Positions 18,606-28,505 are shown, numbered from the stretch's first letter. The stretch is 64,000 nt of DNA from an uncultured Alteromonadaceae bacterium (GCA_947494925.1 CANLWS010000008.1:298394-362393), one strand, 5' to 3'. Numbers and translations: made by a program. Notes: generated from the letters alone by a model not told the origin.

Positions 18606-19277
18606 ATGAAGAAAACCAGCATATCTCTGATTGCGCTTGGCATCTCTCTTACCGCAACACAAACGATTGCATTTGAAAAAGGTGATTTTATTATTCGTGC
18701 CGGTCTTGCTACGGTAAGCCCGGATGAATCATCCTCAAATATAATTGTAGGTAGTGACTTGGGTGTCAATTTGAGAGTAGACGATAACACTCAGCTAGGC
18801 TTAAACTTTGCCTACTTTTTAAGTGACAATCTGAACGTTGAAGTGTTGGCCGCGACCCCATTTAAGCACGACGTAAATTTTGGCGTTAACGATCCGCTGG
18901 GAACAGGCGACCAGCTTGGCGAAGTCACTCACTTACCTCCCACTATAACGGTTAATTATTATTTCAAGGATGCGTCCAGTAAGTTCCAGCCCTATGTTGG
19001 TGCCGGACTCAACTACACAATATTTTTTGACGAAGAATTCACCAATGCAAACGATCAGGCAGGGTTGAAAGACTTATCCTTGGACAACTCTTTTGGACTA
19101 GCAGCGCAGTTTGGCTTAGATTATATGATTAATGAAAACTGGTTCGCGAATGGTTCAGTGCGCTGGATCGACATCGATACTGAAGCATCTTTTAATCTCA
19201 ATGGTACGCCAGGCAGGGTCGACAGTATTGAAATTGATCCTTGGGTCTATACCGTTTCCATTGGTTATCGCTTTTAA
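18606..19277 (+). CDS. ompW: OmpW-family outer-membrane protein
   Basis: ATG 18606 follows GAAAGG at good spacing; the frame also has an upstream start at 18585 without support. The 223-residue product has a signal peptide (KKTSISLIALGISLTATQTIA, cleaved near FEKG) and an eight-stranded barrel. It carries OmpW signatures: GDFIIRAGLATVSPDE, the loop ATPFKHD, LPPTITVNYYF, FQPYVGAGLNYTIF and a terminal YTVSIGYRF ending in Phe. OmpW porins form a narrow hydrophobic channel in the outer membrane and often respond to oxygen, salinity or oxidative stress. No FNR-type box was found upstream. A carbonic anhydrase gene follows about 140 bases downstream on the same strand. Confidence 0.92.
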   Translation: MKKTSISLIALGISLTATQTIAFEKGDFIIRAGLATVSPDESSSNIIVGSDLGVNLRVDDNTQLGLNFAYFLSDNLNVEVLAATPFKHDVNFGVNDPLGTGDQLGEVTHLPPTITVNYYFKDASSKFQPYVGAGLNYTIFFDEEFTNANDQAGLKDLSLDNSFGLAAQFGLDYMINENWFANGSVRWIDIDTEASFNLNGTPGRVDSIEIDPWVYTVSIGYRF

Positions 19278-19417
19278 ATATTTGAATTGTAACTAGCAGC
19301 AAAAGCCTGGTTTACAGGCAAAAGAAATAAATTGGATTTTAATTGAGCCTTTTACTACGAGTTTCAGTAAATAACTGGTAATTAATAAACTTTCCGAACA
19401 ATAAAAGAGGAAACCCT

Positions 19418-20284
19418 ATGAATAAATTACATGTGTTTGGCAAAAACAAGTTGGTTTCGATTGCAGTCGCCAGTGTGTTTGTTCTGTCTTCCACTGCCAC
19501 CGCAAAAGATGTCAGTGATAGTGTGATAGAAAAGCATCGTGCTGCGTTGGAAACTAACACAGACGGCAAAGGATTCGGTCCACAGTCCCCCCGCGATATC
19601 GATCAGAAATACGGCACCAATTTGCGCAACTTCGGCTTTGCGCCGAACCGTAGCCAAATGAACTTGTGTAATATTCACTTCCATAAGAACGCTGAACACA
19701 AAGGCGGTGAATTCACTACTTATGCAGGAAATGGCGATGGAAAAGGTAAAAATACTGGCTACGTATATAACGGGACATTGACAGACGCACAACTTAAACC
19801 AGTTAAGAACAAAGTGTGTGGTGCAAAAGGTGACCCATTGCAATCAGGTGATACGCTGGAAGTTCATTTTGTGTACTCTTCAGCACAGGTTCAACCTGGC
19901 CCAACGCTAGGTGCTTGTCTCGCTGACAGCACAATGAACCCGGGATTGCGGGTAGAAGGTCAGGTTTTTGTGTTAGCTAACGACAAAAATGCAATAGATT
20001 TCAGAGACATGGCCAATGTATCCATGGTCAATGGCTATTCGCAAGCTCCTAACGTACCAAGCAACACGGGTGTACCAATTGAATATCTGGGTTCAACAAC
20101 TGGTCCTTCTTATAATGAAAAAGCGTCGCCACTTCAAGTTAGTTGGAGTGTGAGACCAGAAGTGGCTGTTGTGGATATCAACTCAGTTGATGAATGGTGT
20201 AAAGATAACGTATTCAATGAGGATCATGCTCACGGGGTCCGAAATCTGGTACAGAACCCCAAATTGCTATCACCAATTAACTGA
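19418..20284 (+). CDS. Delta-class carbonic anhydrase, exported
   Basis: 288 residues with a signal peptide (hydrophobic VSIAVASVFVLSS, cleaved near ATAKD). The core reads MNLCNIHFHKNAEHKGGEF: an HxH pair plus a following His and Glu in the pattern I associate with delta-class carbonic anhydrases, first known from diatoms and later annotated in marine bacteria. Cys residues at LCNI, VCGA, ACLA and EWCK could form disulfides, consistent with a periplasmic enzyme. The expected reaction is reversible hydration of CO2 to bicarbonate. RBS: AAAGAGGAAACCCT before the ATG. It lies between ompW and a convergent response regulator. Class assignment is from motif memory and should be confirmed with a family model. 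Confidence 0.7.
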   Translation: MNKLHVFGKNKLVSIAVASVFVLSSTATAKDVSDSVIEKHRAALETNTDGKGFGPQSPRDIDQKYGTNLRNFGFAPNRSQMNLCNIHFHKNAEHKGGEFTTYAGNGDGKGKNTGYVYNGTLTDAQLKPVKNKVCGAKGDPLQSGDTLEVHFVYSSAQVQPGPTLGACLADSTMNPGLRVEGQVFVLANDKNAIDFRDMANVSMVNGYSQAPNVPSNTGVPIEYLGSTTGPSYNEKASPLQVSWSVRPEVAVVDINSVDEWCKDNVFNEDHAHGVRNLVQNPKLLSPIN

Positions 20285-20968
20285 TTAAGCCTGGTTAACA
20301 CCAAGACGGTACCCGTTACCGCGTAAAGTCTGGATGGTGATTTGTGGATCACCATCCAATCTTCTTCTTAGTCTGCTTATATATACGTCGACTATATTGG
20401 TCTGAGGATCACTGTGAGTTTGCCAGACCCGACTCAATATTCGCTCTCGGGACAATACTTTGGTTTGGTTCTCAGTAAGATATAAAAGCAGCTCAAATTC
20501 AATTTTGGTGAGTGACAATTCCGTCCCGTTTAATTCTGCGATGCGTTCATCTTGTTTAATTTGCAGATTTCCTATGCCAAGTGACGATTTTTGTGGCTCT
20601 GATGGTTGATTCAAGCGCCGGCCTAACGCCGTGACGCGCGCAAGCAGCTCATCAAAATCAAAGGGTTTACACAGATAATCATCAGCCCCTTTTTTCAATC
20701 CTTTAACCCGTTCATCTACTTCATCCAACGCCGTTAGCATCAAAACCATTGGAGGAGTTGGCAGGGATTTTATCGCTTCTAAAATAGTCAGGCTATCCTC
20801 ATTTCCAAACAGCCTGTCGAGAATCACTATCTGCGGGGCGTGTTTGCGGATGAACGGTAAAACCTCATGCAATTCATTTAGCGTTGGGCACTCGTAACCT
20901 TCCGCACGTAACCCTCGCTCAAGGAAACTGAGTAGAGGCTTCTCGTCATCGGCTAACAGAATTTTCAT
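20285..20968 (-). CDS. OmpR/PhoB-family response regulator
   Basis: 227 residues. Receiver domain about 1-120: acidic pair DD at 7-8, phosphoacceptor Asp51 in VILDR, Thr in MLTAL and Lys in CKPFDF. C-terminal winged helix about 130-225, with LSLTKIEFELLLYL, VLSRERIL and the recognition segment NIVDVYISRLRRRL, then LRGNGYRL. It starts five bases after the stop of the histidine kinase gene, so the two form one operon and a cognate pair. The divergent katG promoter carries 11-bp-spaced direct repeats of the kind OmpR-type dimers bind, making katG the likely target. The stimulus is unknown. Confidence 0.92.
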   Translation of the reverse strand: MKILLADDEKPLLSFLERGLRAEGYECPTLNELHEVLPFIRKHAPQIVILDRLFGNEDSLTILEAIKSLPTPPMVLMLTALDEVDERVKGLKKGADDYLCKPFDFDELLARVTALGRRLNQPSEPQKSSLGIGNLQIKQDERIAELNGTELSLTKIEFELLLYLTENQTKVLSRERILSRVWQTHSDPQTNIVDVYISRLRRRLDGDPQITIQTLRGNGYRLGVNQA

Positions 20969-20973
20969 AGATT

Positions 20974-22530
20974 TTACTCTTTGGGCAATGTAAAGGAAAA
21001 AGTCGATCCTTCACCAAACTGGGATTCCACTTTGATATGGCCGCCATGGGCTTCAACGATTGCCTTGGCGATAGGTAAACCTAAGCCTAAACCATCGTTA
21101 TGCTTACTAAAGCGAACAAAGCGTTCAAACACGTTATCCACCTCCGCTGCAGATATTCCCTCACCATTGTCGCTCACTGCAACTTCAACCAAATTACCTG
21201 CCTGGGTCATCTGGACATTCACTTCCACTGGATCTCCGTCATTGGAATATTTAGTGGCATTGTCTAACAGTATGGACAGCACTTGCTGAATGCGAGGTTT
21301 ATCCATTCCGATTGTTATCTCGTCTACTGGTGCAGCGGTTTGCAGTATAAAGTCTCGCCCCTGGTGCAGTCGTTGCCATTTAGCTACTTCGACCTCTAAC
21401 AATGGCAATATCAGAACGGATTCTATCTGCAGGTTTAATTGGTTCATTTCCGCTCGGGTCAGAAGCAATAAATCATCCACCAAACGGCTCAGGTTAACAG
21501 ACTGTTCAAGTATTGAGCTGAGTGTCTCTTTGTAATCAACCTCAGCGGCTGATTTCAGTCGTAGAGTAACCTGAGCTTCTCCTCGGATAATTGTGAGTGG
21601 GGTGCGCAGTTCGTGGGATACGTCGGCAATAAACTGACGTCGCCTTGAATCTATTTTGGTTAATTGTAAGTTGGCTTTTGTCAGCTCACTGGTGCGTTGT
21701 TCAACCTCGACTTCGAGTTGTTTCCGAGACTTAGCCTCATTAGCCTCATGTTCTCTGAGACGCTCGGCTAGTTGATTAATTGAAGCAGCTAGCTCTTCAA
21801 ACTCGTCATCCAGTTTTTCTGAAATTGGTCTGGCATATTGTCCTGACGCAATAGCATTGGTCGCGCTTCTTATAAGAATTATTGGTTGATAAAGCTGATT
21901 AAACAACCAGTAGCAGCCGTATAGGATTAAAGGCAGGGATATCAGGCCAAGGCCAACGGTAAACCACACCATAGCGGTATTCAGCGTGTCGATACGGGCA
22001 TTGATCGCGGCTACCACACGGCTTTGCCTGGACACGGCAGAATTAATGGCTTCTCGAAATTCGTTATCAATGGTGTCTTCTAAGAGTACTCGCAGTTTTT
22101 CCTGCTGGCTAAGCGGAGCTGTACTGTTACTGCCCACGACCCCCTTAAATTCTTCAATTATTTGATTGATCATAAGAACCAATTCGTCCGTGTCTTCTAC
22201 GCTACCCTGGGTTACCTGTGCGCCCAGAGCTTCACGCTGTTCCAATTCCAGTTGCCTAATGTTTTCCAGGGATTGTTCAATCAAAGCTTGTTTCTTGCGG
22301 ACATTTGCCTGATTGGCGTTTTGCCCGAAAATTACTTCGTCTGTGAGCTGTTTGAACAACCTGTACGAAATACTTGATAGCTGTTGGTGTTCCACTAACA
22401 ACGTTTGCGCAATGGTGCTTTGTTTGAGATTTTCCCGAGTCAAATGAGCAGAAATAGCGGCACAGGTGAGAGCCACTAGTAAGATAAATGCCGTAGTTAA
22501 CCCGAAATAAAACAGTTTTCTTTTGTACAT
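20974..22530 (-). CDS. Membrane sensor histidine kinase
   Basis: ATG 22530 is preferred to TTG 22539. About 518 residues: transmembrane helix 1 (about 6-28), a periplasmic helical domain of some 145 residues, transmembrane helix 2 (about 188-212), a HAMP linker, a short coiled coil, a HisKA domain with DVSHELRTPLTIIRGEA (phosphoacceptor His), then a HATPase domain with N box DNATKYS, G1 box DNGEGIS and G2 box GLGLGLPIAKAIVEAHGG. All kinase boxes are intact. The periplasmic part has no recognisable ligand fold. It is followed after five bases by its response regulator and is divergent from katG, suggesting an oxidative or envelope-stress signal, which is inference. Confidence 0.93.
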   Translation of the reverse strand: MYKRKLFYFGLTTAFILLVALTCAAISAHLTRENLKQSTIAQTLLVEHQQLSSISYRLFKQLTDEVIFGQNANQANVRKKQALIEQSLENIRQLELEQREALGAQVTQGSVEDTDELVLMINQIIEEFKGVVGSNSTAPLSQQEKLRVLLEDTIDNEFREAINSAVSRQSRVVAAINARIDTLNTAMVWFTVGLGLISLPLILYGCYWLFNQLYQPIILIRSATNAIASGQYARPISEKLDDEFEELAASINQLAERLREHEANEAKSRKQLEVEVEQRTSELTKANLQLTKIDSRRRQFIADVSHELRTPLTIIRGEAQVTLRLKSAAEVDYKETLSSILEQSVNLSRLVDDLLLLTRAEMNQLNLQIESVLILPLLEVEVAKWQRLHQGRDFILQTAAPVDEITIGMDKPRIQQVLSILLDNATKYSNDGDPVEVNVQMTQAGNLVEVAVSDNGEGISAAEVDNVFERFVRFSKHNDGLGLGLPIAKAIVEAHGGHIKVESQFGEGSTFSFTLPKE

Positions 22531-22752
22531 TGTTCTCAAATTTGCAAAGTAAGAAAATTGAACTTCAATTCAATACGTTAAGATATCAATTTAGGACTTA
22601 TTAATCAGTTTATTTCTATGCTCCACCAGTTTGGTCAACATCGAATTTAGTGCGTCATACCTCGGCTGTGCTAGTGCAAAAATTGCACCGCTGAAGGGTC
22701 AATAGAAAAACCCGAACAGAGCAATCGATTTTTCAGTCCTATATGCCCTCTG

Positions 22753-22777
22753 AAACGGAAACAAAACGGACTATATT
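22753..22777 (+). promoter_or_regulatory. Direct repeats (AAACGGA x2, 11-bp period) with TATATT -10 before katG
   Basis: AAACGGA occurs at 22753 and 22764, exactly 11 bases apart, and a TATATT hexamer lies at 22772-22777, 44 bases before the katG start. Tandem heptamers one helical turn apart in place of a -35 box are the usual arrangement for activation by OmpR/PhoB-type regulators. Confidence 0.6.
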
Positions 22778-22820
22778 GAAAAGGCAATTCACATTCGTTC
22801 ACTAAAAAGGGGCAATCACC

Positions 22821-25076
22821 ATGCTCAAACAAACGATTCCATTTATCGCTGCTGTTGCAGTGTCAGTTATGCCTCATTCGGCGTTCGCAGATGCCGAAAT
22901 GAGTAAACCCAAAGGCGCCATAGGCTCGGGCCATGCTGCAGCGGGACAACCTAAATCCAACCAGTTCTGGTGGCCAGATCAGCTTGATCTGTCACCTTTA
23001 CGGGATCAGGACAATCGTTCTAATCCCTATGGTGAAGATTTTAATTATGCAGAGGAGTTCGCCAAGCTAGATTTGGATGCAGTCAAAAAGGATGTGGACG
23101 CTTTACTCACCACGTCTCAAGATTGGTGGCCAGCTGACTTTGGCAATTATGGGCCATTTTTCATCCGACTGTCTTGGCACAGTGCGGGAACTTACAGAAC
23201 CCTGGATGGCCGTGGGGGCGGAGCTGGAGGGCAGATGCGATTTGACCCACTCAACAGTTGGCCTGACAACGGCAACCTGGATAAAGCGCGACGTTTGCTC
23301 TGGCCTATCAAGCAAAAGTATGGACGACAATTGTCCTGGGGCGATTTGATGATTATGGCTGGAACTGTCGGCCTTGAGAACATGGGATTCCAGACTTATG
23401 GATTCGCCGGGGGACGTGCTGATGATTGGGAACCGGATTTAGTTTACTGGGGACCTGAAGTGGAAATGTTGGCTAGCGACAGACACGAAAAAGATGGCAA
23501 ATTACAGCGCCCATTGGGTGCCACTCACATGGGCCTGATTTATGTGAATCCTGAAGGTCCACGTGGAAAACCTGATCCCGCCGGTTCGGCAAAAAACATT
23601 CGTGTCGCGTTTGGCAGAATGGCGATGAATGATGAGGAAACGGTTGCTCTTATTGCAGGAGGCCATACATTTGGAAAGATGCATGGTGCTCACAAACCTG
23701 GAGATTGCGTTGCAGCCGAGCCCGGTGCGGCGTCCCTTGAAGAACAGGGCCTGGGCTGGAAAAACAAATGTGGCAAGGGCCACTCCGAAGATACAGTAAC
23801 CAGTGGATTGGAGGGTGCCTGGACACAAGCGCCAACCCAGTGGACAACACTTTATCTGCAAAACCTGCTCAACCTGGAGTGGAAGCAAACGCGCAGCCCT
23901 GCGGGTGCGATTCAGTGGATCCCGGCTGATGAATCTCAGCATCAATCGGTCCCAGACGCTCATGTGAAAGGTAAGATGAATGCGCCGGTAATGACAACTG
24001 CTGATCTGGCACTGAAGTTTGACCCTGCATACAAAAAAATAGCAGAACGCTTTCTGGCAAACCCCGAAGAGTATCGATTGGCGTTTGCTAAAGCCTGGTA
24101 CAAGTTAACCCATCGCGACATGGGCCCACGCAGCAACTACTTGGGCAATGATGTCCCTGAAGATATTCTTATCTGGCAAGACCCAATCCCAGAAATAGAT
24201 TATAAACTGGTGGACAGTGATGACATTGATGAGCTGAAAAAGTCCATCCTTGATTCCGGTTTGACTCTCCCCGAATTGGTCCGCACAGCATGGGCGTCGG
24301 CATCCAGTTATCGAGCTGGCGACATGCGTGGCGGTGCTAATGGTGCGCGTATCATGTTGGCTCCACAAAAGGATTGGCAAGCTAATAACCCAGCTGAATT
24401 GAGCAAAGTGCTAAGCACACTTGGTGAAATTCGCAAGGAATTCAATAGCGGGCTGTTCAATCGAACTGAAATTTCCATGGCTGATTTGATAGTGTTGGCT
24501 GGTGGGACCGCTTTGGAAAAAGCGGCGAAGGATGCAGGTTTCGACGTAGCGGTTCCGTTTACGCCTGGTCGCGGTGATGCAACACAAGAACAGACTGATG
24601 TGGTGTCTTTCGGACTACTGGAACCAAAAGCAGACGCCTTCAGAAACTATTTCAATGCGCAGACAAGCTACCGTTCACCAACAGAAATGCTGGTAGACAA
24701 GGCAGATCAGCTCGATCTCAGTGTGCCACAAATGACAGTGCTGTTAGGTGGTATGAGAGCACTTGATGCAAACGCAGGTGGTGTGAAACATGGTGTACTG
24801 ACGGACAAGCCCGGAACATTAAGCAATGACTTTTTTGTCAATTTGCTAGATATGTCCACCAAATGGTCGAAGTCTTCGGAAACGGAAGGAGTGTACGAAG
24901 GTCACGACAGAAAAAACGGGGCGAAGAAATGGAGTGCTACGTCGGTGGACTTAATCTTCGGTTCGAACTCTGAATTGCGAGCGATTGCTGAAGTTTATGC
25001 ATCTGATGATGCTAAACAAAAATTCGTTGAAGATTTCGTTGCTGCCTGGACGCAGGTAATGAATCAGGATCGCTAA
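22821..25076 (+). CDS. katG: Exported catalase-peroxidase
   Basis: 751 residues, bifunctional haem enzyme (EC 1.11.1.21) removing hydrogen peroxide. The residues known from Mycobacterium KatG recur with a constant +12 offset: distal Arg116, Trp119 and His120 in RLSWH, Tyr241 in LIYVNPEGP and Met267 of the Trp-Tyr-Met adduct, and proximal His282 in GGHTFGK. Unlike the cytoplasmic form it begins with a signal peptide ([21 protein letters not shown]), so it is predicted to be periplasmic, as in KatP-type enzymes. AAGGGG lies eight bases before the ATG. The gene is divergent from a histidine kinase/response regulator operon and its promoter carries OmpR-type direct repeats. An inverted repeat follows the stop. 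Confidence 0.95.
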   Translation: MLKQTIPFIAAVAVSVMPHSAFADAEMSKPKGAIGSGHAAAGQPKSNQFWWPDQLDLSPLRDQDNRSNPYGEDFNYAEEFAKLDLDAVKKDVDALLTTSQDWWPADFGNYGPFFIRLSWHSAGTYRTLDGRGGGAGGQMRFDPLNSWPDNGNLDKARRLLWPIKQKYGRQLSWGDLMIMAGTVGLENMGFQTYGFAGGRADDWEPDLVYWGPEVEMLASDRHEKDGKLQRPLGATHMGLIYVNPEGPRGKPDPAGSAKNIRVAFGRMAMNDEETVALIAGGHTFGKMHGAHKPGDCVAAEPGAASLEEQGLGWKNKCGKGHSEDTVTSGLEGAWTQAPTQWTTLYLQNLLNLEWKQTRSPAGAIQWIPADESQHQSVPDAHVKGKMNAPVMTTADLALKFDPAYKKIAERFLANPEEYRLAFAKAWYKLTHRDMGPRSNYLGNDVPEDILIWQDPIPEIDYKLVDSDDIDELKKSILDSGLTLPELVRTAWASASSYRAGDMRGGANGARIMLAPQKDWQANNPAELSKVLSTLGEIRKEFNSGLFNRTEISMADLIVLAGGTALEKAAKDAGFDVAVPFTPGRGDATQEQTDVVSFGLLEPKADAFRNYFNAQTSYRSPTEMLVDKADQLDLSVPQMTVLLGGMRALDANAGGVKHGVLTDKPGTLSNDFFVNLLDMSTKWSKSSETEGVYEGHDRKNGAKKWSATSVDLIFGSNSELRAIAEVYASDDAKQKFVEDFVAAWTQVMNQDR

Positions 25077-25095
25077 TTTACATTCCATAAAACAC

Positions 25096-25120
25096 AGGTC
25101 GGCACGCTCAATGCCGACCT
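25096..25120 (+). terminator. Hairpin after katG
   Basis: AGGTCGGCA-N7-TGCCGACCT, a perfect 9-bp stem 20 bases past the katG stop. The following bases are only moderately T-rich, so termination is likely but not certain. Confidence 0.55.
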
Positions 25121-25222
25121 ATACTATCCATTCCTTTGAGTTCTTTTTGTCGTCCTTTTTACCCCTAGTTATCTCATTTACCTTTTTCTTTCTTGCTTTA
25201 AGGCTATGCTGGAGTCAATAAA

Positions 25223-26452
25223 ATGCAGCGAATGTCGAGTGTTCAGGTAATGAGAGAAGTGAAAGACAATATTTTTAAGTCCGGTATGACGCACTACCTT
25301 ACCAGGTCATTACTATTCCCCATGACTCTATTATTTATAATGACTGCTGCAATAGCGGCAAACCCTGACAATCAGCAAAACGTGTTTTATACGTTGGATT
25401 TTGAGAAAAACGACTACGCGATGAGCGATGTCAGCAGACACTTTTTCACCACTTTCCCTCACGATGATCCCACAGAAGGTGACGTGATTTATGACAGGAA
25501 AAAGTGGCGCGATAAGAACCTGATTCAGCTTAAAAAAGAGGGACTGTTGCTGAGTGTTAAAGAGCGTGAAGGAGATAGGTTTTTTGATTCTGTAAGGCTT
25601 ACTTCGAAGTCATTTTATAATCTGTCGGATGATGCGTCTGCCATTCTATTTGTGTTCAAAGGCAGCCTGCCGTCAACAAATGGCGTGTGGCCAGCTTGGT
25701 GGTTAAATGGCAGCAGACAAAAAGAGTGGTTATATCAAGATGCTGATTTTCAGCTGACAGACGCTAAGCTGGATAAATTTTCCGGAGTTGGACATTTTTA
25801 CAATACGCCCAGTGCAGTTAACCCGACTGACTGGCCTGCAGCCGGCGAGATAGATATTATCGAAACCATCAACGGACATAACAAAATCCACAATACGCTG
25901 CATACTTGCCCGCAAATGTATGATTCTACCTGGAACAATGACAACGAAGTTAAAAATTGTGCCAATGGCGTGCCCGGTGACCCGAATGCAGGATGCAGTG
26001 GCACGGCATATGACGTTGACGCGCCAGAAGGAACATTCGCCGCCATATGGAAACGAAATTCGATAGCGTTTTTCTACTGGCAGCCTGGCGCCGATGTGCG
26101 TGCCGCGGGCGGTCCTTTGAGTCTTAATCCCAATCCCGAAAGCTGGACAAACGAACACCTGAAAAACACAGTGCATTTACTAAAGACCGAAGCCAAGTGT
26201 GATGAAACACTGCACGAGAAATGGCAATGCGACAGTTGCAAAGACAGCCGCAACTTTGAATTAGAAAACATGAAGATGATTTTTAATATTACGTTGTGCG
26301 GAAAATGGGCTGGTGCCAAATTTGATGATACTGACAATGCAATCCAAAACTGTCGCGACTACATTTTGGGAGAAGGACGCGGAAAGATAGATAGCCAGAA
26401 TATTAAAATTGAATATCTATCTGTCAGCCGGTTATCCGGAAGTGGCAGCTAA
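25223..26452 (+). CDS. Secreted GH16-family beta-glucanase (laminarinase-like)
   Basis: 409 residues; the first ATG is kept because GGAG lies eight bases upstream, giving a long n-region before the hydrophobic signal core (LLFPMTLLFIMTAAIAA). The glycoside hydrolase family 16 catalytic motif is intact as GEIDIIET: the first Glu is the nucleophile, Asp assists, and the second Glu is the acid/base. The flanking WPAWWLNG, LHTCPQMY and a Cys-rich insert resemble the fungal Lam16A-type branch that cleaves beta-1,3/1,4-glucans, rather than agarases or carrageenases. Many cysteines suggest disulfides. A role in algal laminarin breakdown suits a marine heterotroph, but the exact linkage preference cannot be read. 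Confidence 0.82.
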   Translation: MQRMSSVQVMREVKDNIFKSGMTHYLTRSLLFPMTLLFIMTAAIAANPDNQQNVFYTLDFEKNDYAMSDVSRHFFTTFPHDDPTEGDVIYDRKKWRDKNLIQLKKEGLLLSVKEREGDRFFDSVRLTSKSFYNLSDDASAILFVFKGSLPSTNGVWPAWWLNGSRQKEWLYQDADFQLTDAKLDKFSGVGHFYNTPSAVNPTDWPAAGEIDIIETINGHNKIHNTLHTCPQMYDSTWNNDNEVKNCANGVPGDPNAGCSGTAYDVDAPEGTFAAIWKRNSIAFFYWQPGADVRAAGGPLSLNPNPESWTNEHLKNTVHLLKTEAKCDETLHEKWQCDSCKDSRNFELENMKMIFNITLCGKWAGAKFDDTDNAIQNCRDYILGEGRGKIDSQNIKIEYLSVSRLSGSGS

Positions 26453-26471
26453 CCCCGGTTTAATTGAGTAA

Positions 26472-27125
26472 TTAGTCTTTAAGTTCTGTACTTGATTCTC
26501 TTTTTTTTAGTGGTTTAAAGGACATTTTATAGCTGCCCATTAGTCCATTTATACTGCCTATTATCATAGCAACAGTGATATCTTCAATTGTTTGTCTGCT
26601 CACATCGTGACGGATAAGGTAATGTCCGGCGGCCGCCGGCATGCCAAAAGAAATATCTACTGCCGGTAATGCGACGTTCATGTCGATACCGAAATTGTCA
26701 CAAATAACTTTTGCAAGGTAGCGGACAGCAGACTCGCGGCTATACTCGGTTGGATCTGACTCTACTGCCAAGCTTGGCTCTGCTGCCAGCCGCTCCAGAA
26801 TAAGCCCGCGTTCATCCATGTAAGTAAGGTAAGTTGTGGTAATTCGTCTCACCAGTTGCTCAAAGGTTTCAGCTGATTCGGCTGCCTTATTCTGCAAGTC
26901 ACGAAGTCGGCTGTATTCTCTTTTCAATAGAATTTGTAGCAGCTCTTTCATACTCGGATAATAAGCATACACCAGAGACTTACTTATCCCCGCTTCCTTG
27001 CCAAGACGTTCCATACTGAGTGCTGATACACCTTCTACCGCGACTACCTTCGCAGCATGATCCAATATCAGACTTTTCCTGACCTCTGGCGATAATCTTG
27101 TGCGTGTTTTTGTGGATTCACTCAT
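26472..27125 (-). CDS. TetR-family transcriptional regulator
   Basis: 217 residues: TetR helix-turn-helix at about 18-62 (VVAVEGVSALSMERLGKEAG, then ISKSLVYAYYPSMKEL), then a helical regulatory domain. It is the last gene of a minus-strand set VOC-SDR-TetR, 120 bases after the SDR, so it may regulate that operon, including itself. No clear palindromic operator was recognised in the adjoining gaps; a repeated TGCAAGCT at about 27189 and 27210 is the only notable element. Ligand unknown. Confidence 0.87.
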   Translation of the reverse strand: MSESTKTRTRLSPEVRKSLILDHAAKVVAVEGVSALSMERLGKEAGISKSLVYAYYPSMKELLQILLKREYSRLRDLQNKAAESAETFEQLVRRITTTYLTYMDERGLILERLAAEPSLAVESDPTEYSRESAVRYLAKVICDNFGIDMNVALPAVDISFGMPAAAGHYLIRHDVSRQTIEDITVAMIIGSINGLMGSYKMSFKPLKKRESSTELKD

Positions 27126-27245
27126 AAATACTTGATGCTACCTGGAGAACTGCATTAATCGGGTTATATTATTGTACCCCAAACTAATTGCAAGCTAAGG
27201 CAGGAGATCTGCAAGCTCAGCTCGCGCCTAGTTGTTAATCTCAGG

Positions 27246-28028
27246 CTAGTTTACCAAAGTTGTTCCGCCATCAACGGGGATGATCTGGCCGGTAATAAAT
27301 GCACCTGCCTGACTGGCCAGCATAATGGCAACTCCAGCTATATCTGAAGGTTCTCCCCAACGTTTCATTGGAATTGATTGAAGTTCTTCTTCAAATGCCG
27401 CTTTATCGGCACTCAAAAATTCTGTCATTTTCGAATAAAAGCGTCCAGGTGCAATAGCATTTACCCGAATGTTGGATGGAGCCAGTTCTTTTGCCAGGTT
27501 TCGGGTGATCTGATGAATTGCAGATTTTGACGCGGCATAGCTGAAAGTATCTAACCCATTGCCGACAATACCTGCAATAGAACCTATGTTAATCACACAG
27601 GAGGCGTTTTGTTCTGTGGCATTCGCTTTTAGCATAGGAGTCAGTGCCTGAGTCAGAAAAAAGGGACTTTTTACATTGATATCCATGACCTTATCCCAGC
27701 CGAGCTCTGGAAACTGCCCAAAAGGCGCACCCCATGCAGTTCCGGCATTGTTCACTAGTACATCAATATGTGATTCACGCTGGTTTAATTCCTTTACTAA
27801 CTGGCTTAAGCCCTCTTTGCTTGCCACATCACCGGGCAGAGCAATGCACTCTCCGAACTGACTTAACTCTTCTGCGGCGGTAATACAGGCTTCTACCTTT
27901 CGCGCAGTAATGTATACGCGTTTGGCACCGGCCTCTAAAAAACCCTGCGCCATATATGCACCCAAACCTCTGGACCCACCGGTCACAACACAGATCTTGC
28001 CTTGCATAGAAAACAATTTTTCAAACAT
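27246..28028 (-). CDS. Short-chain dehydrogenase/reductase
   Basis: 260 residues. Classical SDR features: TGGSRGLG cofactor loop near residue 17, NNAGTAWG, catalytic Ser in INIGSIAG, and FSYAASK carrying the Tyr and Lys; the tail ITGQIIPVDGG is typical of the 3-oxoacyl-ACP reductase/glucose-dehydrogenase-like branch. It is a cytoplasmic NAD(P)-dependent oxidoreductase with unknown substrate. AAGGAAAA lies before the ATG. It sits about 95 bases after a VOC-family gene and before a TetR gene, which looks like a small catabolic or detoxification operon. Confidence 0.88.
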   Translation of the reverse strand: MFEKLFSMQGKICVVTGGSRGLGAYMAQGFLEAGAKRVYITARKVEACITAAEELSQFGECIALPGDVASKEGLSQLVKELNQRESHIDVLVNNAGTAWGAPFGQFPELGWDKVMDINVKSPFFLTQALTPMLKANATEQNASCVINIGSIAGIVGNGLDTFSYAASKSAIHQITRNLAKELAPSNIRVNAIAPGRFYSKMTEFLSADKAAFEEELQSIPMKRWGEPSDIAGVAIMLASQAGAFITGQIIPVDGGTTLVN

Positions 28029-28124
28029 AACTAATTTTCCTTATTTGGTAGGGTCTTGTACTGAAGAGAGTTTGTCTCATATGCCCAGTGAGAAGGTTTT
28101 TCTCACTGGGCATAGTCAAAAGAT

Positions 28125-28505
28125 TTATTTTATTGAATGTAAAGCACAAACCTTGTTACCGCTGGGATCACGAAGATAGGCGAGATAAAGCTTTCTACCA
28201 CCACCTTCGCGCACGCCTGGTGGTTCCTCACAAGCTGTTCCACCGTTAGCAAGTCCCGCAGCATGCCATGCATCAGCAATTTCTGGTGAGCGCGCTGCAA
28301 AGCCGATTGTACTGCCATTTCCGTGGCATGCTGGTTCTCCATCAATAGGTTTGCTCAGAGCAAAGATTCCCTTATCAGTGAAATAGAAACAACGCCCCTT
28401 CTCATCTATCACGCCGGGTTCATAACCCATTGCGCCTAAAACAGCATCATAAAACGTTTTGGATTCCTGAATATCGTTTGCACCAATCATGACGTGACTG
28501 AACAT
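28125..28505 (-). CDS. VOC (glyoxalase/bleomycin-resistance) superfamily protein
   Basis: 126 residues spanning one vicinal-oxygen-chelate domain: FSHVMIGANDIQESKTFYDAVLGAMGYEP at the start is the first beta-alpha-beta unit with a metal-type His, and LAYLRDPSGNKVCALH closes the second module. Members include lyases, dioxygenases and resistance proteins; this short lactoylglutathione-lyase-like type cannot be assigned a substrate. It is the first gene of the VOC-SDR-TetR set. Confidence 0.85.
   Translation of the reverse strand: MFSHVMIGANDIQESKTFYDAVLGAMGYEPGVIDEKGRCFYFTDKGIFALSKPIDGEPACHGNGSTIGFAARSPEIADAWHAAGLANGGTACEEPPGVREGGGRKLYLAYLRDPSGNKVCALHSIK

Noticed and set aside
19305-19319. GCCTG-GTTTA-CAGGC hairpin between ompW and the carbonic anhydrase
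   Set aside because: Only a five-pair stem with no T-tract on the plus strand; not called a terminator.
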